DNA of 33,602 nt from an uncultured Eubacteriales bacterium (GTDB lineage Bacteria; Bacillota; Clostridia; Christensenellales; Aristaeellaceae), in the NCBI GenBank assembly GCA_902764915.1, contig CACWXY010000044.1, forward strand, positions 1-33,602, written 5' to 3'. Below the pieces are notes generated by a model. That model had not been told where the DNA came from, made no database searches, and saw only the letters and a list, made by a program, of their open reading frames with translations. Of the stretch, positions 8,128-15,666 are shown one piece after another; position 1 is the first letter of the stretch; every line of letters begins with the position of its first letter. The translations under genes and the position numbers were made by a program.

Positions 8128-8898
8128 ATGAAGATTCGAGTACTGGACAGAACGCACTGCGTGCTGGCGGAATCGGAGCACGAAGATGAGTGCATGCTCT
8201 GTGTCCGACGTGTTTATGAGGAAGGCGACCGCGTGGAAGTGGAAGGCTCTGCTCATATGTTTGTACAGATGGACCAGGGTATCCCGGCAGGCGAGGTCTT
8301 TGCTCCGACGGGAACAATGACATGGACCGTGCCGTTCGGTGAGCATCGCCTGGCGTATGCTCCGGGTATCTTTGAAGCAGATCGTCATGTGATCTGCGCG
8401 AGGAATATGGAGCACAGCCTGCTGTCATCTGTGCGCAATATCGCCTGCAATCCCTCTGATCTGCGGGGACAGACCGATTTTTACCCTCACTGTACTGCCA
8501 ATGTGGAGACGCGCAATGAGGCATGCTTCTGTGCACGCAATGTTATTGACGGCATGCGGCTGAACACATCCCATGGAGAATGGCCCTTCCAGAGCTGGGG
8601 GATCGGAGCGAGGGAGGACGCCTGGTGTATGCTGGATTTTGGCCGTGAGGTCTGTTTTGAACGCGTGGCCCTGGTTCTGCGTGCAGACTTTCCGCATGAT
8701 GCCTACTGGACGAAAGGACATATGGTTACAAGCGAGGGCGAAGAATTCACTTTTGACCTTCAAAAAACGGGCGAGAGACAGTGGATTCAGGCGTCTGGTC
8801 GTGCACGATGGCTTCGGCTGGAACGGCTGATCAAGAGCGATGATCCGTCAGCTTTCCCTGCACTGATTGAATGGGAAGTCTACGGTAAAGATGCATAA
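8128..8898 (+). CDS. Unrecognised 256-residue protein, possible C-terminal discoidin-like fold
   Basis: I do not recognise this protein by family name. It has no signal peptide or membrane segment, so it is predicted cytoplasmic. The N-terminal half (1-110) is beta-rich, with short acidic stretches such as VYEEGDRVEVEG. From about residue 115 the pattern resembles a galactose-binding/discoidin (F5/8 type C) fold: FCARNVIDG, a WPFQSWG loop, WCMLDFGREVCFERVALVLR, and a closing ALIEWEVYG strand. Ten or so cysteines is high for its size. ATG 8128 follows GGAAAGGAAG. It has its own promoter and stands between the decayed gene and pfk. The fold assignment is an inference from the strand pattern; carbohydrate recognition is possible but unproven. 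Confidence 0.75.
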   Translation: MKIRVLDRTHCVLAESEHEDECMLCVRRVYEEGDRVEVEGSAHMFVQMDQGIPAGEVFAPTGTMTWTVPFGEHRLAYAPGIFEADRHVICARNMEHSLLSSVRNIACNPSDLRGQTDFYPHCTANVETRNEACFCARNVIDGMRLNTSHGEWPFQSWGIGAREDAWCMLDFGREVCFERVALVLRADFPHDAYWTKGHMVTSEGEEFTFDLQKTGERQWIQASGRARWLRLERLIKSDDPSAFPALIEWEVYGKDA

Positions 8899-8925
8899 TT
8901 TCCCGTATGTGACTGCATGTTTTTC

Positions 8926-8954
8926 TTGCAGGGGTATCTGTTCCATGGTATACT
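8926..8954 (+). promoter_or_regulatory. Promoter for phosphofructokinase
   Basis: -35 TTGCAG (8926-8931), 17-base spacer, -10 TATACT (8949-8954); leader of about 50 bases with AGGAGG before ATG 9013. Confidence 0.6.
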
Positions 8955-9012
8955 TCGCAAAAGGTACTTCAGTGGTAAGACAGAACAGGAAGGCGAAGGA
9001 GGCAAATCATCT

Positions 9013-10086
9013 ATGAAAAGAAGAATCGGAATTCTGACAAGCGGAGGAGACTGCCCAGGATTGAATGCTGCAATCCGCGGTGTAGCCAGGGCTTCCTATG
9101 AGATGTTTGACTGTGAGATCATCGGTATCCATGACGGATACCGCGGACTCATTGACGGTGACTGGCAGCTGATGAAAAAGGAACAGTTCTCCGGCATTCT
9201 TACCTTGGGCGGCACTATTCTGGGAACCAGCCGCACGCCATTCAGAAATATGCGTGTCATTGGGGACGACAAGGTGGACAAGGTTGCTGCCATGAAGAAG
9301 ACATATAAAGATCTGAAGCTGGACTGCCTCGTAACTTTGGGCGGCAACGGAACGCATAAGACGGCGAATCTTCTCAGTCAGGAAGGCCTGAATGTTATTG
9401 GACTGCCCAAGACCATTGACAATGATCTGTATGGAACAGACTTTACCTTCGGCTTCCACACTGCTATGGATATTGCGACGGATGTGATTGACCGCATTCA
9501 TACGACCGCTGCCAGTCATGGCCGCGTGATGGTTATTGAGATCATGGGCAACAAAGCTGGATGGCTGACGCTTTATTCCGGCGTAGCTGGCGGCGCAGAT
9601 GTTATTCTGATTCCTGAAATACCCTATACCATTGACAATGTGGCGAAGGTCGTCGAACAGCGCGCAAAGAACAATAAAGGCTTCACGATCATTGCTGTGG
9701 CAGAAGGTGCCATGAACAAGGAAGAAGCCAAGATGAAGAAAAAGGATCGCGAAGCCAAGCGTGCGGAGACCCATTATTCTGCCAGTGCAGACGTGGCTCA
9801 TCAGCTGTCGGAACTGGTCGGCGTGGAAGCCCGTGCCGTGGTTCCTGGCCATATCCAGCGCGGCGGCACCCCCAGTGCGTATGACCGTGTTCTTTCCACC
9901 CAGTTCGGTGTACATGCCGCAGAACTGATCCGGGATGAAAAGTATGGTGTCAGTGTAGCCCTGAAGGGAAATCAGATTACCCACAATGCGCTCAAGGATA
10001 TCGCAGGTGTACCGAAGCTGGTACCGGAAGATGACCAGATGGTCACCATTGCCAGAACCATGGGCATTTCCTTTGGACGTGAGTGA
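9013..10086 (+). CDS. pfkA: 6-phosphofructokinase, group III (mixed-substrate type)
   Basis: A 357-residue enzyme that phosphorylates fructose 6-phosphate to fructose 1,6-bisphosphate in glycolysis. Seen: TSGGDCPGLNAAIRG at the start, GTILGTSR, GGNGTHKTA, and PKTIDND with the catalytic aspartate, followed by TFGFHTA and EIMGNKAGW. By comparison with the E. coli enzyme, the position that separates ATP from pyrophosphate users (Gly104 versus Asp) is Gly here, while position 124 is Lys. That pairing is known from ATP-using group III enzymes; pyrophosphate users carry Asp plus Lys. E. coli Asp103 is Asn here (GGNGT). ATP use is therefore the better guess, but pyrophosphate is not excluded. I chose ATG 9013 (MKRRIGIL) because AGGAGG precedes it; the open frame extends to 8917 without support. 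Confidence 0.95.
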   Translation: MKRRIGILTSGGDCPGLNAAIRGVARASYEMFDCEIIGIHDGYRGLIDGDWQLMKKEQFSGILTLGGTILGTSRTPFRNMRVIGDDKVDKVAAMKKTYKDLKLDCLVTLGGNGTHKTANLLSQEGLNVIGLPKTIDNDLYGTDFTFGFHTAMDIATDVIDRIHTTAASHGRVMVIEIMGNKAGWLTLYSGVAGGADVILIPEIPYTIDNVAKVVEQRAKNNKGFTIIAVAEGAMNKEEAKMKKKDREAKRAETHYSASADVAHQLSELVGVEARAVVPGHIQRGGTPSAYDRVLSTQFGVHAAELIRDEKYGVSVALKGNQITHNALKDIAGVPKLVPEDDQMVTIARTMGISFGRE

Positions 10087-10092
10087 GTTTAT

Positions 10093-10127
10093 GCGGGCTG
10101 CAGTGAAGACGCTGCGGCCCGCTTTTT
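10093..10127 (+). terminator. Terminator after phosphofructokinase
   Basis: GCGGGC-T-GCAG pairs with CTGC-G-GCCCGC (10093-10122), followed by TTTTT. It lies directly ahead of the carboxypeptidase gene, showing that the start of that gene is downstream of 10127. Confidence 0.85.
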
Positions 10128-10155
10128 GAAAGATCGTATGCGGGAGATATTGCTT

Positions 10156-11010
10156 ATGCGTACAACATGGACTGCGGTTCTTCTCATTTTTTTCTGTTTT
10201 CTCTGGCTTGTGCCTTTGGGAATAGCAGAGGATGAGATTGAGTTTACCTGGGAAGATTTCGTGGAGCTGGAAGAAGTGCCTGTATATGACGGCGTCGACT
10301 GGGATTTTCCGGTGGATCTCAAAGACATGGATCCAGTGATGATTCGACTGGCCAATCAGGACTATCGCCTCTCGAAATCGGATGTCCCGGATCCGCTGGT
10401 GACCATGAAACGGCGCAAAGCGAACAAGGACGGAAGCAATGCCAATGGAGGAGTGAACAAGGCATCCTCTGCGGAGATGAAACTACAGGGTGATTGTGCA
10501 CAGGCACTGGTGGATATGTTTGAAGGTGCCCTGCAGGATGGAATCACGCTGTATCTGAAGAGTGCCTACCGTTCCTATCAGACGCAGAATACGATGTATT
10601 ACAACCGCCTGGAAAAAAACAACGGAAAGGATGACGGCTGGGTCAGCAAGCCTGGTGCCAGCGATCACCAGACAGGATTGGGATGCGATATTGTTTCGAG
10701 ATCATGGCGGGATAAGTCACTGAATGAAAAATTCGCAGCTACAGCGGAAGCACAGTGGCTTGTGGCGCATGCTCAGGAATATGGTTTTATTCTTCGCTAT
10801 CCGTCGGATAAGCAGGATGTAACCCGCATTAATTTCGAACCATGGCATTATCGCTATGTGGGAAAGGCTGCAGCGGCCTATATCATGAATGAAGGAATCT
10901 GTCTGGAAGAGTTCCACGAACGCCTGCAGAAAGCCTTGGATGATTATGTAAACAGGGGTGGGAACCCCCAGATAATACAGCCCTATGTGCAGGTCCGTAC
11001 AACTGAATAG
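10156..11010 (+). CDS. Exported D-alanyl-D-alanine carboxypeptidase, VanY/peptidase M15B type
   Basis: A 284-residue secreted or membrane-anchored protein. A signal peptide is clear at residues 1-24 (hydrophobic stretch AVLLIFFCFLWLVPLG, then AEDE). The linker to about residue 95 is acidic. The zinc peptidase domain shows YRSYQTQ, SDHQTGLGCDI (His and Asp zinc ligands) and EPWHYRYVG (catalytic Glu and third ligand His), the full M15B set. It should remove the terminal D-Ala from cell-wall peptides outside the membrane. I chose ATG 10156 because GGGAG lies eight to twelve bases ahead and a signal peptide follows directly; ATG 10138 and a TTG at 10126 are less likely. No VanRS or other resistance genes are near, so normal wall maturation is likelier than glycopeptide resistance. 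No own promoter was identified. Confidence 0.93.
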   Translation: MRTTWTAVLLIFFCFLWLVPLGIAEDEIEFTWEDFVELEEVPVYDGVDWDFPVDLKDMDPVMIRLANQDYRLSKSDVPDPLVTMKRRKANKDGSNANGGVNKASSAEMKLQGDCAQALVDMFEGALQDGITLYLKSAYRSYQTQNTMYYNRLEKNNGKDDGWVSKPGASDHQTGLGCDIVSRSWRDKSLNEKFAATAEAQWLVAHAQEYGFILRYPSDKQDVTRINFEPWHYRYVGKAAAAYIMNEGICLEEFHERLQKALDDYVNRGGNPQIIQPYVQVRTTE

Positions 11011-11023
11011 AGATGACGATGCG

Positions 11024-11059
11024 CAGCCAGGATGATGATGCAATCCTGGCTGTGTTTTT
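11024..11059 (+). terminator. Terminator after the carboxypeptidase
   Basis: 10-bp stem CAGCCAGGAT (11024-11033) / ATCCTGGCTG (11043-11052), then TGTTTTT. Confidence 0.88.
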
Positions 11060-11168
11060 ATGCAAACAGAAAAAGTCAGGAAACATCAGAAAAACGAGAA
11101 AATCAGTAATATATGCAATAATTACAGAAAAAACAGGGAATTGCTGAAGATTATTGCTTAAATCCGAG

Positions 11169-11185
11169 TTTGACTTTCTTTGACC
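11169..11185 (+). promoter_or_regulatory. CtsR operator overlapping the hsp20 -35 box
   Basis: On the minus strand the bases read GGTCAAAGAAAGTCAAA, an exact match to the published CtsR heptad repeat RGTCAAA-NAN-RGTCAAA. It covers the -35 box of the hsp20 promoter, so a bound CtsR repressor would block RNA polymerase. This implies heat and protein-stress induction of hsp20. No CIRCE (HrcA) element was seen. The ctsR gene itself is not in the window. Confidence 0.85.
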
Positions 11186-11198
11186 TTAAATATACAAT
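11170..11198 (+). promoter_or_regulatory. hsp20 promoter
   Basis: -35 TTGACT (11170-11175), exactly 17 bases, then -10 TACAAT (11193-11198). Transcription should begin near 11205, leaving a leader of about 85 bases. Confidence 0.8.
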
Positions 11199-11220
11199 AT
11201 AGCCACGATCTCGAGAGGGA

Positions 11221-11244
11221 TCGGGGGATCCGAGAAGATCCCGA
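11221..11244 (+). promoter_or_regulatory. Hairpin in the hsp20 leader
   Basis: TCGGG-GG-ATC pairs with GATCCCGA around the loop CGAGAA. It is preceded by repeated GATC and TCGAGA words (11208-11220) that allow alternative pairing. It lies early in the leader and does not pair with the AGGAGG ahead of ATG 11290 in any way I can see, so a thermosensor role is only possible. Confidence 0.35.
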
Positions 11245-11289
11245 AGAATGAAAGCAACTGCATAAGCAGATTATGAGGAGGTAGGACTT

Positions 11290-11766
11290 ATGATGATGAC
11301 GATGACACGCAGACCCGCTGCTATTATGGATGAATTCTTCCGTATGCCTTTTCTGGATGATATGCTTGCTTCCAGCCGACAGAACATGAGCATGCGCGTT
11401 GATGTAAAGGAAGAACCGGACAGCTATACATTGTTTGCGGAGATGCCAGGGGTAAAGCAGGAGGATATTAACTTGACGGTGGAAAATGACATGCTGACAC
11501 TGGCTGCGGATGTAAACATGCACAAGAAAGACGAACAGGAACATATGGTATATCAGGAGCGCAGAAGCGGACATATGGAGCGTTCCTTCTCTCTGGAAGG
11601 CATTGATCAGGGAAACATCAAGGCCAGTTATGAGAACGGCATTCTGACCATTGAACTGCCGAAGGAAAAACTGGGATGCAGATCCCAGCGCCGGATCGCA
11701 ATCAGTGCTGCGGAAACGGAAAAGACAGAGAAACAGTCCGAACAGGAAGAAACAGTAAAAGCATAA
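11290..11766 (+). CDS. hsp20: Small heat-shock protein, Hsp20/alpha-crystallin family
   Basis: A 158-residue ATP-independent holdase chaperone of the cytoplasm. The alpha-crystallin domain spans about residues 33-130: RVDVKEEPDSYTLFAEMPGV opens it, VENDMLTLAA is in the middle, and ASYENGILTIELPK is the classic closing motif. An IxI-type tail motif (IAI) follows near residue 136, used for oligomer assembly, and an acidic/lysine tail ends the protein. ATG 11290 follows AGGAGG with an eight-base spacer. The gene is alone, with its own CtsR-controlled promoter and a bidirectional terminator shared with the convergent helicase. Confidence 0.96.
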   Translation: MMMTMTRRPAAIMDEFFRMPFLDDMLASSRQNMSMRVDVKEEPDSYTLFAEMPGVKQEDINLTVENDMLTLAADVNMHKKDEQEHMVYQERRSGHMERSFSLEGIDQGNIKASYENGILTIELPKEKLGCRSQRRIAISAAETEKTEKQSEQEETVKA

Positions 11767-11781
11767 ATGCAAAAGCATAAA

Positions 11782-11833
11782 CCCAACAGACAAACGGGGA
11801 CAGTAGCTATTCTGTCCCCGTTTGTCTGTTGGG
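11782..11833. terminator. Bidirectional terminator between hsp20 and the helicase
   Basis: Perfect 22-bp inverted repeat (11782-11803 with 11812-11833) around an eight-base loop TAGCTATT. TTTT follows on the plus side. The helicase stop (11809-11807) lies in the loop and its last seven codons are in the stem, so the helicase C-terminus is encoded by the terminator itself. Confidence 0.88.
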
Positions 11834-13378
11834 TGTTTTCTCATCATGCAGCATATGACTGATCTTTTCAGCTACTCTCCAATAATTCTTTTCATGGGGC
11901 GTAATGGCAGCATCCCGGTTTTGCTTTTGTACAGAGGGCGGCAGAAGAAAGTCGGCTCGGGTCAGACCTTCTAGAATGCAGCGTCGCATTTCATCCAGTG
12001 TCTTTTTCTCATGCCCAGCTTCACGGGCAAGACAGAGAAGTTCGCTTCCAACATATTCATACAAGTCATGAATGAAGATGTTTTCTGCTGGGAGATATTT
12101 CAGATGAAAAGTCTCACATTCCAGAATATCTCTCAGGAATACGGAATCCTCAGAGGCTTCCTGTATGTACATATAGTACAGACACGCAGATTGTTTGCCG
12201 TCTGCTTGTCGGACGATACGTCCCATGCGCTGAATGCGCTGCCGATTGACTGCAGAGGAGCTCATGACAATACCGATATTGGCGTCGGGCACATCAATCC
12301 CTTCGTCCAGACAACGGCAGCTGATTAGAATCCGTGTCTGTTCGTTACGGAAATCCTGCAGTATTTTCTCGCGGGTATTCCGATTCATTTCACTGTGATA
12401 GAGACTGCAGTCTGTTTCATAGCGGCACAGAAGATGGTAGAGTGCCTCCGCTTGAGCGATGCGTTCACAGAAGACAATGATTCGGTCTGTACGACGCAGG
12501 GATTGTATAAGGGAGAGTGCACATTGGGTTCGACTTCTGGCCATAACGGTAATACGTTTGCGCTCATAGGTTTTGACCAGGAACGCCACATAAGGATTGG
12601 AAGGATCCATCTGTGCTTCCTTTGCTTTGTGCGTCACGTTTTTTAGGAAGGCGCTTTCGCTGAGACAGGACAGCTCCGGCGCGATCTTTTTGATTTTCTG
12701 CAAGGCAATGAAAATCTCGAAACTGATTCGGTCATAAGCTTCCTGCTCCTCTGCCAGAAAGGAAAGCGATATTTCACATATGCTGAAGGGGGAGAGGATT
12801 CCATGATACGATGCTTCGGAAAATGAGTAATGGTAGATTTCAGGTCCCAGGACTCTGCGCAGAAAATCATCATCCTGGGTATCAAAAGGAGTAGCGGATA
12901 ACCCAAGACAGCAATAGAGCGCGGAGTCTGGCATGGCTGTATCGAGAAAATCAAAGATTCTACGGTTTTCCCTGCTCTGATAGTGATGGCACTCGTCACA
13001 GATCAGAAGAACTGGCTGAGAGAGCGCGAAGTTTTTCTGGATATGCCGGGAAAGCGTATAACGGGCTGAGTTTATGATATAGACCATAACGTTTCTTGTG
13101 GGATCATCTCTGGTTCCACCACCGAAAAAACCGGGGAGCTCTTTTTTGCTACATGCCTGTCGTGCGAGTTGCTGCATCCACTGATAGGCAAGGGGAAGTG
13201 TGGGTACGACGACTTTGACCTGAAGAAAAGGATACTTTTTACGCAGTTCTTTTATGGCACTGAGTGCTAGAAAGGTTTTTCCACCGCCGGTCACCACATT
13301 TACAATTCCGCGATAATTGTTCTTTTCCCATGCGTTCAGGCAGTCTTTTTGCCATTGATACAGTTCCAATGCGTGCAC
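11807..13378 (-). CDS. Superfamily II DECH-box helicase linked to a BREX-like ATPase pair
   Basis: A 523-residue helicase. Motifs in order: Q-like YQWQKDCL at 7-14; motif I VVTGGGKT (28-35); motif II DECHH (128-132); motif III SATP (161-164); motif V CLDEGIDVPD (356-365); motif VI QRMGRIVRQ (383-391). This pattern belongs to the UvsW/XPB-like DNA helicases rather than RNA-type DEAD proteins. The start is GTG 13378, since a stop lies three codons upstream and no other start is near; the ribosome site is weak. The gene is divergent from the three-gene ATPase operon across a 149-base shared promoter region, so it probably acts with those products. BREX type 2 systems pair a BrxHI helicase with BrxD, but BrxHI is of a different helicase subgroup. 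Confidence 0.9.
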   Translation of the reverse strand: MHALELYQWQKDCLNAWEKNNYRGIVNVVTGGGKTFLALSAIKELRKKYPFLQVKVVVPTLPLAYQWMQQLARQACSKKELPGFFGGGTRDDPTRNVMVYIINSARYTLSRHIQKNFALSQPVLLICDECHHYQSRENRRIFDFLDTAMPDSALYCCLGLSATPFDTQDDDFLRRVLGPEIYHYSFSEASYHGILSPFSICEISLSFLAEEQEAYDRISFEIFIALQKIKKIAPELSCLSESAFLKNVTHKAKEAQMDPSNPYVAFLVKTYERKRITVMARSRTQCALSLIQSLRRTDRIIVFCERIAQAEALYHLLCRYETDCSLYHSEMNRNTREKILQDFRNEQTRILISCRCLDEGIDVPDANIGIVMSSSAVNRQRIQRMGRIVRQADGKQSACLYYMYIQEASEDSVFLRDILECETFHLKYLPAENIFIHDLYEYVGSELLCLAREAGHEKKTLDEMRRCILEGLTRADFLLPPSVQKQNRDAAITPHEKNYWRVAEKISHMLHDEKTPNRQTGTE

Positions 13379-13404
13379 CCCGTTTCATCATGTCGACAGA
13401 GTTC

Positions 13405-13432
13405 AGTATAGCACAAACAATGGGAAGTAAAA
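13405..13432 (-). promoter_or_regulatory. Promoter for the helicase
   Basis: Minus strand: extended -10 TGCTATACT (13413-13405) and a weak -35 TTTTAC (13432-13427) with a 16-base spacer. The leader to GTG 13378 is about 20 bases. Confidence 0.5.
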
Positions 13433-13460
13433 GTAGACATATTCAGTCTTGCCTGTCTAC
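13433..13460. promoter_or_regulatory. Inverted repeat between the divergent promoters, operator candidate
   Basis: GTAGACA (13433-13439) and TGTCTAC (13454-13460) form a perfect 7-bp inverted repeat whose centres are 21 bases apart, two turns of the helix. It adjoins the helicase -35 and overlaps the -35 of the rightward operon, so one dimeric repressor could control both. No regulator gene is adjacent. Confidence 0.45.
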
Positions 13461-13478
13461 ATACCATCATAGTATAAT
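13449..13478 (+). promoter_or_regulatory. Promoter for the three-gene ATPase operon
   Basis: -35 TTGCCT (13449-13454), 18-base spacer, -10 TATAAT (13473-13478). The start codon 13528 is about 45 bases further and has GAGGAGG ahead. Confidence 0.6.
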
Positions 13479-13527
13479 GCATCCGTCTATTTCAAACAGT
13501 TGTCAAACAAGAGGAGGCACGCACTGC

Positions 13528-14328
13528 ATGTTGAATTATGAGGATCTGTATACAAACCTTTCGTCTCTTGCCAAGAATCTGCAGGATACAGCTGGAAAGA
13601 TCACTTCAGCTGCAAAAGCGGTTCAGAAATTTCGTGAGAGCGGCAATTTGACGGAAATGAAAAAAACATTGGAAAATGCCAAGCCATTAGTCGGTACCCT
13701 GTCTGAACGAATCGATGCCGTGAGCCAGGAAGTGGACAGCTTTGATACCCATGCGTATTTTGTCAGTGGTGATTTTACCCGCCAGTTCCTGGAAAAGTGT
13801 GCGGAAAAGGGCATTGATGTCAAGGAAGGCGAAAAGGGTGTTTATGAGCTTTTCCCATTCAAAGTGCGTATTTACGGCAGTGAAGACCGTGCTGAGGAGA
13901 TCTGGGTGAACGGAAAGAAGGAGAAAACGTTCCGTCCGGAAGCTGTTGTGGAAAGGATCCGTAAGGAGCGCGAGAAGATATACAATGCCAATTTCAACCA
14001 GGGCCCCTTCCTTTCTGAACTTGTGGAAGCCTATGAGACTGTCTGCGCCAAAGAAGGCACCCGTGTGGGTACCAATGTATCCCTGACAAAGATATATAAG
14101 GCAATGACGCCTATGGCACGTGCTCGTAAGGAATATGATCAGTTGTCGTTTGCTTTTGATATTGCGAGACTCTATGAGCTTGGACAGGAAAACTGGAAAG
14201 CGCCGAAAACGGGAAAGCGTTATTTTATTGGCACCAGCCGGGATGGGAAATCAGGTATTCGCGTGCTTGATCGGAATGGTGTTGAGTCCTATGTTGCCAT
14301 GTTCCGGGAATTGCAGACCGATGAGTAA
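13528..14328 (+). CDS. Unrecognised 266-residue protein, first gene of the BREX-like ATPase operon
   Basis: No family name comes to mind. The N-terminal 75 residues are predicted helical and probably coiled-coil (KNLQDTAGKITSAAKAVQKF, then MKKTLENAKPLVGTLSERID). From about 80 the protein looks globular and mixed alpha/beta: a YELFPFKVRIYG strand pair, EEIWVNGKK, RPEAVVERIRKEREK, FNQGPFLSELVEAYE, and YFIGTSRDGKSGIRVLD near the end. No catalytic motif, signal peptide or membrane segment is apparent. ATG 13528 follows GAGGAGG; the open frame extends upstream into the divergent helicase without support. The next gene begins 18 bases after the stop. Its position suggests a scaffold or substrate adaptor for the two ATPases. 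In related loci I recall from other genomes a TerB-domain protein is often near; no TerB signature is seen here. Confidence 0.85.
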   Translation: MLNYEDLYTNLSSLAKNLQDTAGKITSAAKAVQKFRESGNLTEMKKTLENAKPLVGTLSERIDAVSQEVDSFDTHAYFVSGDFTRQFLEKCAEKGIDVKEGEKGVYELFPFKVRIYGSEDRAEEIWVNGKKEKTFRPEAVVERIRKEREKIYNANFNQGPFLSELVEAYETVCAKEGTRVGTNVSLTKIYKAMTPMARARKEYDQLSFAFDIARLYELGQENWKAPKTGKRYFIGTSRDGKSGIRVLDRNGVESYVAMFRELQTDE

Positions 14329-14346
14329 CGAGGAGACAGACGGGTT

Positions 14347-15666
14347 ATGAGTGAACACAAGAGCGTGTCTCAGGCGGATATTCAGTGTTTGCTGGAAGGC
14401 AGTGCACCATGCAGTGATGCTGGAATTGCTGCGGTCACAGTGGGAACGGAAAGACTGTCCGCTTTTCTGCGCGATCAGTATTTGAAGGACTATATTCCTC
14501 AGGGCGGAAGCAAACTGAAGTTTGTCTGTGGCCGGCAGGGAGCCGGTAAAACGCATTTTGCCCGTCAGATGATGATCGAAGCGAAAAAGCTTTCTTATCG
14601 GGTCGTGCATTTTTCTGCAGCGAATCTGAGCATGCATGATTTCCGAGAGGTTTACCTGGAAATTTTGCGACAGTGTGATATAGATTGTGTCCTGCAGGGC
14701 TGTGCACGTGAGGCAGTACGCAGGATGGGGTATGATCCAGATACGATCCGTGCGGGGATGAAGTATGTGGATATGCTAGCCGAACAGGGAGAAGCAGACG
14801 GACTGACGCTGCGCAGTGTACGCGACTGTCTGCGAAAAATGTTTATTCGCAATGCGCGTCTGGATAACAGTTTTGCTTACTGTCTCAGTCTCCTTACAGG
14901 TGACATCCTGGGCCACCCTGTGCTGGAACCACAGAACCGGGAACTGCTTAAACGCTATCTGCTGGGCGATAAAAATGTGAAGATGTCACAGCTGCGTCCC
15001 TTAGGCTTTACGCCGGAAAAAATATCCAAATTCAACGCACGACACATGCTGCGTTCCCTGGCAGAAGTGGTGCATATTGCGGGTTACAGCGGTATTCTGG
15101 TCGTCATTGATGATCTGGATGCACTGATCCATACGGCATCGGCGGACAATTCCGTAAAGTATACACCGGCACGGCGACAGGATGCATATGAAAGTCTCCG
15201 TCAATTGATCGATGATATCGACAATATGCGATATATTCTCTTTGTTCTGTGCCTGGACAGGGAACTGCTTGACAATGAAGCGCAGGGAATCAAGTCGTAT
15301 TCTGCTCTGTGGATGCGCATTCAGAATGAAGTGATTGGTAAGCGTTTTAACAGTTTCGCAGACATTCTGGATTTGGACCGGCTGGCGGATGAAGAACTGA
15401 CGTCGGAGGCACTGGTTTCCATGTCAGAAAAGCTTTCCATGGTACTGATGGAAAATGGCATGCAAGCCTATCCGATTGATCTGCCTATGGCCGATGCGCT
15501 CCGTGATCGAGCATGTTATGGTGGTATTGGTCTGCCTTATATGGTAAATCGACAGACATTGACACCGCCGGCTGCGCTGCTGGAAAACAGCCCTGCTGAT
15601 GAAGATATCCCGGACTTTGGCAAGGACGCGACGGAGACAGGAGAATTCGAAAATGACAGATTTTGA
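14347..15666 (+). CDS. P-loop ATPase, BREX BrxC/BrxD-like (DUF2791-type), first copy
   Basis: A 439-residue predicted AAA/ORC-like ATPase. Walker A GRQGAGKT is at residues 62-69 and Walker B LVVIDDLD at 251-258, followed by the charged RRQDAYESLRQLIDDIDN helix and FVLCLDRELL. This order matches BrxD-type ATPases in layout and in size (about 430 residues); BrxC is far longer. The family is thought to load on or remodel DNA with partner proteins; its activity here is inferred. ATG 14347 follows GAGGAGACAG at close range. It overlaps the next gene by 14 bases, implying coupled translation and a paired complex of two related ATPases. No PglZ phosphatase, PglX methylase or BrxL protease lies in the window. 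Confidence 0.8.
   Translation: MSEHKSVSQADIQCLLEGSAPCSDAGIAAVTVGTERLSAFLRDQYLKDYIPQGGSKLKFVCGRQGAGKTHFARQMMIEAKKLSYRVVHFSAANLSMHDFREVYLEILRQCDIDCVLQGCAREAVRRMGYDPDTIRAGMKYVDMLAEQGEADGLTLRSVRDCLRKMFIRNARLDNSFAYCLSLLTGDILGHPVLEPQNRELLKRYLLGDKNVKMSQLRPLGFTPEKISKFNARHMLRSLAEVVHIAGYSGILVVIDDLDALIHTASADNSVKYTPARRQDAYESLRQLIDDIDNMRYILFVLCLDRELLDNEAQGIKSYSALWMRIQNEVIGKRFNSFADILDLDRLADEELTSEALVSMSEKLSMVLMENGMQAYPIDLPMADALRDRACYGGIGLPYMVNRQTLTPPAALLENSPADEDIPDFGKDATETGEFENDRF

Noticed and set aside
13264..13527. 88-residue N-terminal extension of the unknown operon gene
   Set aside because: It lies antisense to the helicase and across both promoters; ATG 13528 has GAGGAGG.
15599..15652. Earlier in-frame start for the second ATPase
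   Set aside because: Deep inside the first ATPase gene and without a ribosome site; ATG 15653 has AGGAG eight bases ahead.
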